Below are positions 22,028 through 32,386 of a stretch of DNA of 64,000 nucleotides, in pieces (the first letter of the stretch is position 1; each line of letters opens with the position of its first letter). A program made the translations under genes and the position numbers. The stretch comes from Guillardia theta CCMP2712. Lineage: Eukaryota > Cryptophyceae > Pyrenomonadales > Geminigeraceae. A model generated the notes under the pieces. The model saw nothing but the letters and a program-made list of their open reading frames with translations, was not told where the DNA came from and ran no database searches. The stretch is from assembly GCF_000315625.1 (NCBI RefSeq), contig NW_005434588.1:5925-69924 (forward strand), in the 5' to 3' direction.

Positions 22028-23264
22028 ACAGTGTCAATCATTCACCTCCGTCCAACCACCGGAATTCAACTCTCCCGCGAACATTGATCAACACCCGACC
22101 AGGGAAATAGAAATTGCTTTTCCCCTGGAGCCAGGAGAAATTCAGATTTGGATTCAAAAAGTATCAAATCGCAAGGCAGCAGGCATGGATTTGATCTCAA
22201 ACGAGATCCTGAAAGCTTTACCTGACAGCGCAAAGGAGGAGATAGGAAAAGTGATCAGTAGAGCGTTGACAGGAGACAAAACGTTGTTGAACATGCTAGC
22301 ACGAGTCAGACTCCTTCCAAAAAACGAGCTCTGTCATGTTCTGGAAAATATGCGTCCTATATGTATCCTCTCGTCGGTGACGCGAATCTTCCAAGCGGTG
22401 ATAGCACACAGACTGGCAAAAGCAGCTGAGAGGCACAAGTAGTTAACAGATAACCAAGAGGGTTTCCGACCCGAGGGCGGGACGATCCGTCAAGGTCATA
22501 GACTACTTAACATCATCGAGGAGGCCCAGAGTAGTCAAAACAACATTATACTGTTATACCTCGACTTTGCCAACTTCTTCAATAACGTCGCGGTTGAATC
22601 CATCGCAAAAATCATGGAGGTATATGGATTCCACCAGCGCGATGTCGACGTCGCAGTCAGTCCAGACTGAGAGGTTTGATACAGCAGCAATCCCGCTCCT
22701 CCGGGGATTACCTCAAGGCAGCCCCGCGAGTCCACCAAAGACAAACCTCCTTCTCAGCATTTTGTCAAGACAACTTGATTACAAACAGGACAAGAACGCA
22801 CCCCAACACCCAAACAACTTGTCATTCGCAGATAATCTGGTTCTGATAGCACACTCGGTGAAAGAAATGAAGCAACTTGTCCAAGTGGTAGAACGATTCT
22901 GTAGATGGAGCGGATTAGAACTGAACACGAAGAAGTCAGAAATCACCAGCTTTGACTATCGGCTGAAGCGAGAGGTCCTGGGAACTGAAAACATCAGGAG
23001 AACAGGGGGAAGAGCGCAAATATGCCGCGAGTGCCCCCACACTTGGGGAGAGAAAGAACACATCTTTGAAAAAACGAAGGAACTCACCAATCTGATTGAG
23101 TCCTCCGCATACTCGGCAGCACAGAAGCATTACTTAGTGAAAGTAGGCATAGTCAACATCTTCAGATACTCGGCTGTACTGGTCAGCTGGTCTTGGAAGG
23201 ATCTACAAACCTTAGATAACCTCTGAACCAGAGCATTCAAACGAGCTATGGGACTCAGCAGGAG
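21990..23264 (+). mobile_element. Degenerate LINE-type reverse transcriptase
   Basis: The plus strand carries reverse-transcriptase landmarks in order. They are KVSNRKAAGMDLISNEILKA, then RVRLLPKNELCHVLENMRPI, then NQEGFRPEGG, then LLYLDFANFFNN (motif A, with its Asp), GLPQGSPASP (motif B) and LSFADNLVLIAHS (motif C). Motif C has FADN in place of the usual YADD/FADD, so one catalytic Asp is lost. A stop after KAAERHK (22440) and a frame change near 22650 confirm decay. There is no endonuclease domain, as in a 5'-truncated copy. The 3' end abuts the LRR gene at 23264 with no visible poly-A. Confidence 0.8.
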
Positions 23265-25048
23265 AAGATTGTTAACACTGAGATTCACATCCGTGAGCGA
23301 CTGGAGCTCGGAGATCCATCGCTCCAACAAGATGAGCCTGTTGTTGTCTACATGCAGAGTTTGCAAACTAGTCAGAGATGTCATGGTCTCCGGCAACTTG
23401 AGCAGCAGGTTGTGAGACAAGAAGAGGTGTCGCAGCTCTCTGCTCTTCAAGACGAGGGCAGGGAGATCTGTCAAGGACCGTCTCTCCATGTGCATCTCAA
23501 CTTGCGACCGAATGAAGGAGACGAGACCTTGATGATCATCTTCGAACGCTCTCAGCTCAGCGTTGTCCTTGAACAACGGGTTTCCCTGCAGCAGCACCTT
23601 GTCCAGCTGCATGCCCCCCAGGCTGAGGAAATCTTTCGCCTCACAGATGAGGTTGTAAGAGAGGTCTAGTTCTTTGAGGCGATGCAGGTGCAAGACTTCC
23701 TGCGGGAGAGAGAGAAGCTTGTTCCCTTTGAGATTCAACACCTCCAGGCCCTCAAACATGCATGTCCCTGCGAGACCCGGCACAGATAGCTCCGCGATCT
23801 CGTTCATCTTCGCTTCCAACGACGTGAGAGAAGAAAGCTGGTGCAGTCCGTTATCAGGCAACCCAAGATGTCGCAGACAGTTATAGCTGATGTCAAAAGA
23901 GCGCAAGCTTGTCAGCCGACTGAGATTTGCTGGGAGCACATCAATCAGGTTATTGTTGACAACCATGGTCTGCAGAGAGACGAGCGAGCTGAAAGTCGCG
24001 GGAAGGCAGTTAAGCTCATTGTTTGACGCTGAGAGCCTGAGCAAGGAGGTCCAGTCCTGCATGCAGGGCAGTGCCTTCAGCTGATTGTTGTCGAGCGATA
24101 GAGACCGTAGCGACGTCAGCAAAGCCAAGTCCTCGGGCAGAGCCTTGAGCCGGTTGCTGCTCAAGTCCAGCACCGTCAAGGCTGTCAGGCCACAACAGCT
24201 CCCAGCGTCGAGGCTCTGAAGATCTGCGAGCAGACAGGAGGGTGAGACGAGCGCGAGGAAGGGGAGGAGGAGGAGGAGAACCATTGGCAGAGAGCCGGAG
24301 CTCTTGCAGGCAAGTGAAGTCCGTCAAAGCTCTCGGAACCTTCTCGATTCTATTTCCTTCGAGGGAGAGGAAGCGTAGGGGCACCTCTCTTCCTATCCGG
24401 CTGAAAGCATCGCAATCCTGACTGACGTCAAGCCCTTTGAAAGAAGAAGAATCGTATGACCAGATCACGTATGCTGTTGTATCCTAGCCAGAGCTCTGTG
24501 AGGGAGGTCAGAGAAGGGAGCTGGTGCGGTAGTTCAGCAAGATCGTTGCTTTCGAGGAAGAGCCGCTTGATGCTCGTGACTTTGAGCACAGCGGGAGGAA
24601 GAGCACTGACTGGACGTAAGGAGAAGCAGTGCGACTCATCGCATGTGGCTGACCTCAGGCGACTTCTGTTCCAGTTCTCAATGCACGGCCCCTGATAACA
24701 CATTCTCCGCAAGACGTCCGGTCCACAATAGCGACCTTCCTCCATCTGAAGGCTACGGTGAGAGAGAGTTGGGAACGACAAGAAAAGAGAGGGGCTCAAC
24801 CATTCTCCTCTTCTCTTCGCTTTCCCTCTCCTCTCTGTGACGATCAATCGAGACTTGTATCCATCGTCTACATTCTCGCAAGCTCTGAAGGCATCCACCA
24901 TCATGACAGTGACGGTGTGCGGAGGAGTTATCCTGAGGGTTATGGGGGCACATGACATAGAGAAAGCCCTGCACACGACAGCTCTCACTCTCACAACAAT
25001 TTGAAACAGTAAACCTCGAGTGAAGAGATTTGCATTCTTGACTTGCAT
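23264..25048 (-). pseudogene. LRR gene, second copy, 3' end replaced by retroelement
   Basis: The minus strand encodes an LRR protein in several exons. The first has CGPDVLRRMCYQGPCIENWN and SIKRLFLESNDLAELPHQLP. The next begins DCDAFSRIGREV and contains LRFLSLEGNRIEKVPRALTD. The large one starts DLQSLDAGSCCGLTALTVLD and holds about 10 LRR units. Introns are near 24438-24465 and 24240-24290. From 23855 down to 23264 it equals bases 1-592 of the window in reverse. Beyond 23264 the LRR frame runs into antisense reverse-transcriptase sequence and stops at 23130, so the protein would have a chimeric tail. The start codon is not settled. The N-terminus may carry a secretion signal. Confidence 0.7.
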
Positions 25049-25112
25049 AGATCGTTTTCGTCCTCTTTGAACATCACCTTCTCACATTATCTGTGAATCC
25101 TCCAAGATACTC

Positions 25113-25589
25113 ATGGAAAATCTTTTGTGCACAGGTCTCACCATTGCACTTCTTGCTTCTGCCCCATTCGCTTCCCACAACTTAACTACCTCTGCAGTAT
25201 CTGCATGCCTGATAACCGGCACGATTACTTCTGAGCAAGAGCAGAAGGTGATCTTTCTCACTCTGACGAACAAACAAGTATCTTGTTATCCTCCCAACTC
25301 ATCTGTCAAGAATCTTGTAAGGATTCATGCAAGCGATAGCTTCCCCTCGTCACCTCCAGCAACACTCGAATGTATGTGCTGGATCCGGGTCGTTTCAACC
25401 AGGTCCAGCATCTGTATGTTTGTTTCCCTACCATCTTACAGCAGAATGTCAGACCATCACTCCACTAGTCTCTCTCCTTCGCGGCTCATCGCACCGAGTG
25501 GCTTCGAACCCCGGACATGGCGAGCCTTCGACTGCGCTCCTCCTTCGCTTCCTCCATGCCCGACCCCGTCCCTGGCAACCGTGAACTAA
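25113..25589 (+). CDS. Possible small secreted protein
   Basis: Frame from 25113 starts MENLLCTGLTIALLASAPFA, a good signal-peptide shape, then SHNLTTSAVSACLITGT with N-glycosylation sequons. The C-terminal half is Ser/Pro-rich without known domains, and the stop is at 25587-25589. It could be a short exon of a larger gene or chance. The end lies against the 11-bp satellite. Confidence 0.35.
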   Translation: MENLLCTGLTIALLASAPFASHNLTTSAVSACLITGTITSEQEQKVIFLTLTNKQVSCYPPNSSVKNLVRIHASDSFPSSPPATLECMCWIRVVSTRSSICMFVSLPSYSRMSDHHSTSLSPSRLIAPSGFEPRTWRAFDCAPPSLPPCPTPSLATVN

Positions 25590-25648
25590 AAGCAAGTCTC
25601 TCAACCGTGCTACGAAAACAAGCCCGCCTCAGAGAGTGTTTGCAAGCG

Positions 25649-26188
25649 ATCGAGCCTATCGAGCTGCTATCGAGCTGCTATCGAGCTGCTATCGAGCCTC
25701 TTTCGAGCCTCTATCGAGCCTCTATCGAGCCTCTATCGAGCCTATCGAGCTGCTATCGAGCTGCTATCGAGCTGCTATCGAGCTGCTATCGAGCTGCTAT
25801 CGAGCCTATCGAGCCTATCGAGCTGCTATCGAGCTGCTATCGAGCCTATCGAGCCTATCGAGCTGCTATCGAGCTGCTATCGAGCTGCTATCGAGCTGCT
25901 ATCGAGCTGCTATCGAGCTGCTATCGAGCTGCTATCCGAGCTGCTATCGAGCCTCTATCGAGCTGCTATCGAGCCTATCGAGCTGCTATCGAGCTGCTAT
26001 CCGAGCTGCTATCGAGCCTCTATCGAGCTTCTATCGAGCCTATCGAGCTGCTATCGAGCTTCTATCGAGCCTCTATCGAGCTGCTATCGAGCTGCTATCG
26101 AGCCTCTATCGAGCTGCTATCGAGCTGCTATCGAGCCTATCGAGCCTATCGAGCTGCTCGAGCATATCGAGCCTATCGAGCCTATCTG
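25649..26188. repeat. 11-bp/9-bp satellite (GAGCTGCTATC family)
   Basis: About 540 bp of GAGCTGCTATC, GAGCCTCTATC and GAGCCTATC units, with a few insertions (ATCCGAG). An 11-bp unit shifts frame at each copy, and none of its three plus-strand frames has a stop. Long frames reading ELLSSCYRAAI therefore appear on this strand as a by-product. Confidence 0.9.
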
Positions 26189-26223
26189 AGCCCCGGGCCT
26201 GTTTGCCTTTCCTACGGTACTAA

Positions 26224-26254
26224 TTTTTAACTTAACTTTGAGTCAGTGAGTAAA
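26224..26254. repeat. Inverted copy of the MITE terminal motif
   Basis: TTTTTAACTTAACTTTGAGT followed by CAGTGAGTAAAAG is a close reverse complement of the terminal repeat at 12359-12382. It may be the right end of a related element that extends left into the satellite. Confidence 0.55.
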
Positions 26255-26354
26255 AGGTTTGATTATTATTTACCAGGAATCACCCCAGTTCCGAAATGTA
26301 ACAAATAACAATCATGGACAATGATAACGTTCCTCAGTTCCAGTAGGGACCCCC

Positions 26355-26454
26355 NNNNNNNNNNNNNNNNNNNNNNNNNNNNNNNNNNNNNNNNNNNNNN
26401 NNNNNNNNNNNNNNNNNNNNNNNNNNNNNNNNNNNNNNNNNNNNNNNNNNNNNN
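26355..26454. other. Assembly gap (100 N) inside a poly-C tract
   Basis: Exactly 100 N, the usual arbitrary gap size, flanked by CCCC on the left and a run of about 17 C on the right. The true length is unknown. A homopolymer or simple repeat probably blocked assembly. Confidence 0.97.
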
Positions 26455-26539
26455 CCCCCCCCCCCCCCCCCTCACCAACCCCCCACCCCCTTAGCTGCCC
26501 TATCGTCAACTTCATGACCTCTGTGTGGGTAGGGGTATA

Positions 26540-27046
26540 GGTACAAACTTGGCATGGGATCACTGACTACCAGACTTGAATTTATTCTGATATTTTCTAA
26601 ATTGATTTCAAATTTTGTCTGTGCCAAAGAATCATTCTAGCCTTCATTTGCAGCTTCATTTTTTTTTTTTAGATGACACTTTTCAACCACTTGAACCGGA
26701 AAGGTTCCTCCTCCTCCTATCAATTTTGAATTTCATTGAAGCAAATAGATCAATTTTTTGAATATAGGCTCGCAATCAAGTCAGGACCCCGTTCGGGAAT
26801 TTTGTCTCTGTTGTGTTTCGGAAATGTCTGCGGAGTTGAAGGTGGGTGCAATGTCAGAAGGAGGGTAGGGTACTTGATGGGAACACATGGGGGTAGGGAT
26901 GTTTGGAGGGGAGGTGCTCGTCATGCGACCTAGGCGCAGATGCTACAAGGGGTCTGTCGGTGATGAGGGAGAGAAGAGAAGGAGGAGGAGACAAGGGATG
27001 ATGGTACACGTGCTCGAGGCCTACTCATAATCTCTTAACTGTCTTG
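26540..27046. other. Upstream region of the channel gene
   Basis: No exon seen. Contains a T11 run near 26659-26670 and a purine-rich tract near 26960-26995. Expected to hold the channel-gene promoter. Confidence 0.35.
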
Positions 27047-30000
27047 ATGGAGCGGGAAGACCAGGAGCACTCTCACCACAGGAGTGAAACTGCTGTACTC
27101 GGACGTCTGGCAGCTAATGCTGCAGAGCTGTGGGCTGAAGATGCTTCTCATGAACCACAAAGCTCAAAGGTTCGCAAACGCAACTCCAGGCACAGCAGCT
27201 TATGGAGAGCAATAGGAAAATTGGACATCCAATCGGTTCGAAAGAACATCTTTGAATTGGAGAAACAATTCGGGATGAACTTTTTGCATGGCGAAATAGC
27301 AGAAATTTTCGGACTGTACATGAACATCGCGGATCACAGCAATCTCATCTCCATTCAACAAGCCAAGAGCTTATTGGCAGAGATGAATTTTTTCAACAAT
27401 CAATCAGAGGAGTTTGTGGATGGAATCATTCAAAGTTGCCTAACAAAGAAACAAATCATCTTTCAAATCCTTCAGGGCTCTCAAATTGAAATCCAGCATT
27501 GGTCTACAGGCGTGATGGCCGAGATACTTATTGGAAACTTCTCTTATCAAACACAACCAGCTGTAAACCATGACGGATCGCCTATATGGAATGAATGCGT
27601 TTCTTTCTTTGTCGAAGAGAACCATGACGTCATGACGCTCAACCTCTCTTCATTGAAGCAGCGCATGGTTGGCGTCTCTAATGTACGATTGGGTTCTTTC
27701 AAGCTTGACTGCGCCAACGAGCGACACTCACGTTTTGCATGGAGAGCCATGTACAATGGTGAAGAGTGCGCCAGCGATGAACAGCCTTGTGTTCTGACCT
27801 CGATCCACGCGTTTCAACCTATCAAGGAAAGAGGCAACGAGGTTCTCTTATGCTTTGAAGATCTCATACGAATCGTGTTTCATCTCAGGTATCTCTTGCT
27901 TGTATCCCTACCTTGCTCTCCCAGTAACAGAATATTTTTCAGGGCTCAGGGTGAACATTTCGAACGAATTATTCGGTCAAGTTTTCCAATCGACCCAGAG
28001 TCAAGCATGAAAATAGGATGGGATTTTCTAGTTATGATTCTCCTCATGTACACGTCCTTCTCAGTACCCTACACCCTTGCGTTCGATGACGGGCCAATGC
28101 AGAAGGATCACTATGGACCACTCGAGATTTGGGACCTCACTCTTGACGTCATATTCTGTCTGGACATAGCCATATCGTTCTGTACTTGTTACTTCGAAAA
28201 TGGATTGTATGTCAGCAATCTGGGAAAGATATTCACCAACTATTTGAGAACATGGTTTTTCCTAGACTTGGTAGGAAGCGTGCCGTTTGACAAGATTATA
28301 GTAGCGGTTTCTTCCAGCCAGAGTACATCGGGAAGTTCTTTACGTGCACTCCGATTTATACGTCTCCTGAAAATTGTGCGAGCAATACGATTTGTCAAGA
28401 AACTTTCTCAAGTCGAAGAAAACGATACTTCCGGATACTTTCGAAACGTTATAAACATCTTCCGGGCAGTCTTTGTTGGCACATTTGCAACTCATTTCTT
28501 CGGTTGCATGTTTGTTTTGTTGATAGATCGAAGGGCAGAGAACAACTGGCTCTGGGTGTATGACCATGCCTTAATTTATGCTGACAACTTCAAACAGTAT
28601 ATTGCAGCGACCTACTGGGCTGTCTCTACGGTGATCCTGCAAGAAATTCTCTTTCCTGAATTGATTTTCTTTTTGACAGGTCAACACGCTGGGTTACGGT
28701 GATGTTACTCCTTCAAATCACATTGAGAGAGTATACACTGTCTTTGTGATCATCATAGGTGCCGTGGGCTTTCAATACGCAAGTGGAAGTACAATCTTGG
28801 TAATTTTGCGGGTGAATAGTAGCGAATCTCGATTTCAAGAGATGGTCAGCACCCTGCTGGAGTATCTTGACTTCCGATCTGCTCATGTATCCTTGAAGAG
28901 AAGGATAAATCGATACTTCGCAACTTGTTGGCGATGGAGTGGTGACCTCTACTCTGAAATCCCCATGATTCGAAGTCTTCCAAAGCAAATGCGATCCAGA
29001 ATCTTTATGCAATTAGCAAATCTGGCGGAACAGAGGACTCCTCTCTTCAAAGGCTTCGATCATAACACGTTAGGCGAGTTGTGGACAAGAGTGCAGCTGC
29101 AAGATTTCATGCAAGATGAAGTTATCTATCATGCCGGAGAAGCTCTAAACCAGTTGTACTTTGTCTATGGAGGGACTGTAGAGTTGCGCCTCACCATAGA
29201 TATTGACTTGCATTCTGAATCGCAAACCTCAACTTTACGAAAGGTAACGTACATTTCGCCGGGCGAATGGTTTGGACAAGAGAATCTCTTTCCTTCAGTA
29301 CGTCGAACTTACTTTCACCAGGCACGAGCCACAGCCCCCACCACTTGCTACGTGGTGAAATACTCCACCTTAAAGGAGCTCAGGCCTTTGTTTCCTCAGC
29401 TTTATGACAAGCTGCATTCTTACTGCAGCGCCTATTACGCGATGCACCTTGCTCCCTACGATCAGCCAGACTCAGACTTGCCTCCTCCGGCGCGTAACTT
29501 CAGCAAAATGGACCAGCTAATCGGCGAGCAGATGCAGGAACTGATTTCACGACATCAAGCGCTGTTCTCGGCGGCTCAGAATCCTAAACAGGTGGAGGCG
29601 AACATTCCTCAATTTGCTAAAGCATATTTCTCCTGGAGAGTCAAGAATAGTTTGACGTTGTTATCGAAATTTGACAGAGCAATTATCGTTGATACACGGA
29701 AGAGATGCGTCAAAGTTCTCCACGATGAGACGTCAAAGGGAGGGAAAAAACAATCTCATAGCACGGAAGTGCTTGACGAGTTTTTGGTAGAAGATATCAT
29801 CTTTGAGAGTGACCCCAAGTCATCGGACGCTAAGCTTCGATTCAGTCGGGAGAGCATCAAATATTGTTACGAGTTTGAATCGGTTGAGGACAAGCAAGCT
29901 TTCGGCGAGCTGCTCGTCCAACTCCTCAGCGCCAGAAAGTCCAACATGACCAAGGAGACGCCCAAGACCTTCACCGCCTGGATCCCCTTGAACGAGGCAG

Positions 30001-30692
30001 GAGCGGTCAGTCGAAACTTCATATACTCCAGGAACGTCACGTGGAACAGGGCGAGCGTTGGCTTCAGCCATGCTGGCGATCTGCTCTACTTTCTGCTGGA
30101 CATCTCTGATCGATCTCAAGGACGTTTGACTTCACTCGGTTTCTTGACGTCCCTCCCCCAGCAGGATCCCGGGCAGTGTCAGCGTCAGATCCCCTCCCTC
30201 ACTAATTTTGACTCCGGGGGTTGTGTGGTGACGATGAAGCTGGTGGGGGAGGCCTCAGGCTCGCAGGAAGGTTTCTTCCTTCCTCTGGGATTCGCTTCAG
30301 ACGTGGAGGCGTCGGAGTTTGTTGATTGGATCAACGAGCATGGGATCATCGCGACGCGGCAAGGAGGGACAAAGAGAGCGCAAGCAAGAGTGAGAGAGTC
30401 GTCGCTGCTGCAGAGCATCTTGTCGCATCTCAACCTCCTTGAGTACCTCGACAACTTCACCAACGAGAACATCGACGACAGTTCCCTCGAGCTCCTCACT
30501 CGCGACGATATCTTGCGCTTGCGCATCCCCTTCGGGAAGAGCCTCCTGATCTGGGAGGCGATCCAGTCGCTCTTCTCCTCTAAGAGGACGCGCGCCATGA
30601 AGGCTGAGGCTCAGGAGGAGATGAAGAAGCTGAGGAAGGAGGTCGCTTGGCTCCAGATGAGCTGCAGCAAGCGACAAGCTGTAGCCAAGTGA
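27047..30692 (+). CDS. Cyclic-nucleotide-type K+ channel with C2, PH-like and SAM-like regions
   Basis: Exons 27047-27888, 27943-28630 and 28680-30692 (introns 54 and 49 nt). The ATG at 27047 reads MEREDQEHSHHRSETAV. Residues 50-150 look EF-hand-like but lack clear calcium loops. A C2-like domain follows (IQHWSTGVMAEILIGNFSYQ to NVRLGSFKLD). Then come S1 (WDFLVMILLMYTSFSVPY), S2, S3, an S4 with spaced basic residues (RALRFIRLLKIVRAIRFVKK), S5 and the pore WAVSTVNTLGYGDVTPS. GYGD indicates K+ selectivity. A C-linker and cyclic-nucleotide-binding fold follow (EVIYHAGEALNQLYFVYGGT; SPGEWFGQENLFPS). The binding cassette has FGQENL instead of FGE-x-x-L, so ligand binding is doubtful. A PH-like region (AYFSWRVKNSLTLLSKFDRA) and a SAM-like end (NLLEYLDNFTNENIDD) complete it. 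It acts in a membrane and probably forms tetramers. Confidence 0.92.
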
Positions 30693-30755
30693 GGTTGTAC
30701 TTTCACTATCGATGTCTTGTCCGTTATGTCTCTCATTCTATCAAGTGCTTCATTC

Positions 30756-32021
30756 CTAAACGTCCCTTCGCGTCATCTCACCGGCTCTTCCTCTCAGAGT
30801 TGTCAGGCTCAATTTTTGCTTCCTCTCTAAACGCCAGTGGGAGAAATTCAATCCCTCCAAGCTTCGCACAAACTGCTGCGAGCATGGGAGGAAGAAGGCG
30901 TCACGAGCTCCCTCCTATTACAAGTGAGCAGCAGGGAAAGCAAACACTTGTCTCACCTGGCCCTCTCCTCCCACGTAGATCGCTTCCTCGATCTCGAACT
31001 CTACCAACGGAGTGACTCGAGTAGCAACAGCAACGATCGGACCTTCAGTCTTCAAATCCCCGACAGCCTGCAAGCTCTCGATAAAGGTAGGATAGCAGGA
31101 GCGATCAGGAGGTGCCAGATGGTAGAAGACGCTCCCTTGCTCTGCAAGAGAGGATCTCACTCTCGCCCTTGCTCTGGCTTTTTTTCTCACCTACACACTT
31201 AGCCACAAGTCCGCAAAGAGGTTTGATGGAGCTGAGGTGGTAGAAGAGGTCACTTCCTATCACAACATCGAAGTATCCGAGCTCGGCACTGCAGACGTCT
31301 ATCAGCACACGAGACGTCAGTCCACCTTCTCACAGCTTCTTTTCGTCATTCCAGTCAAACTCCAGCACTTGACATCTTAGTGGAGATGAGCGTTGTCAAA
31401 ATACAGCATCGCACATACCGGCTCCCATGCTGTACAGCTTGTTTCACGTTCTCCTCGAGGTTCTTGATCAGCTCCCCTCCAGCTGAGGAGCCCAGCACGT
31501 TGGCATTTGCAGTGTCGGTCAGGACAACTTCCTTGCACCCAACTTGTGAGCATGCGATGCCGACCAGCCCGCAGCCGGCGCCGAGCTCAAGGATGCGCTT
31601 GCCCTGCAGCAGATGACGGTGACTGAGCAGCCACAAGCTCATGGCAACGGAAGAGGCGAACACATGCGATCCTCCCAACCCAGCCTCTGTGTAGCTTGCC
31701 TCCCGCACCTCCAACTCCAGCTTCCCCATCACAAATTTCCTGCCAACCGACTCACAAAACACCCGACAAGACGAAAGAAGACCTCAAGTTTCCTTCTGAT
31801 GCTCTGTTCCAGTTAGATGGAAGAAAGAGGCCAGACGAGTGTTTGAAGAAAACCTCTCCTTTCTCCTCTTCTTCCGCATTCCCACGACTATACTCGATGC
31901 ACCCGTGTGTCCCACTTGACCCATGCAGTGCGTATGCTCGCACTACCTTCCAGCTTCCTGAAGGAGGGAAGGCAACTACGAGCAGGTAGAGTTGTATCCA
32001 TACGGACAAGAATCTGAGCAT
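30756..32021 (-). CDS. METTL21-like (Methyltransf_16) protein methyltransferase with signal peptide
   Basis: The AdoMet motif ILELGAGCGLVGIACSQVGC is followed by VVLTDTANANVL, then QVLEFDWNDEKKL, and GYFDVVIGSDLFYHLSSIKP, the order of METTL21/FAM86-type lysine methyltransferases. The ATG at 32019-32021 gives MLRFLSVWIQLYLLVVAFPP, a signal peptide or anchor, which is unusual for a family that normally acts in the cytosol or nucleus. Exon 1 ends EGNLR and splices over a 46-nt intron to KFVMGKLELEVREASYTEAG. Later exons read EQGSVFYHLAPPDRSCYPTF, VTPLVEFEIEEAIYVGGEG and QFVRSLEGLNFSHWRLERKQ. The stop is at 30756-30758. It converges tail-to-tail with the channel gene, leaving only about 60 bp between them. 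The substrate is not known. Confidence 0.85.
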
Positions 32022-32386
32022 TTCTCGCTGCTTTGTCTCCTGCTTCTCCTCTACTATTTCATCCCGTCCCTCTCCTCTCATTCACCTTCCACCTCCTTCC
32101 CATTCACCTCACTCTCTCTCTCCTCCCTCCTTCAAACTTGTGTCTTTCTTTCTCTTTTCGTCTCGTTCCTCCTACTGCTCCTCCTGCAGCCGCCGCCGCC
32201 GCCATTTCTGCTTTTCATCTGCCATGGATTCCCCACTTGCGTCTCCCCGACAACGATCCTGTAGCTTCAAATGGACGGGTGGGGTGTCTCGATCACCCCT
32301 TAATCGTAATCAATTATTAGCTCAGATGAGGGGTAGTATAGAACGACAGATGGAAATGGAGGGTAGTGCTCGACTTCTCAAATGCA

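Noticed and set aside
23352-23669. A 105-residue plus-strand frame, also present reversed at 187-504
   Set aside because: It is the antisense shadow of the LRR coding sequence in both copies.
25490-25560. tRNA-like TTCGAACCCC at about 25505
   Set aside because: The possible T-loop has no matching T-stem, and I could not find acceptor or anticodon stems on either strand.
25517-26230. Proteins made of YRAAIELLSSC repeats
   Set aside because: Explained by the 11-bp satellite, which has no stop in any forward frame; no start context or domain supports a gene.
26266-26563. Frames crossing the N-run
   Set aside because: They span an assembly gap of unknown length, so the translation has no meaning.
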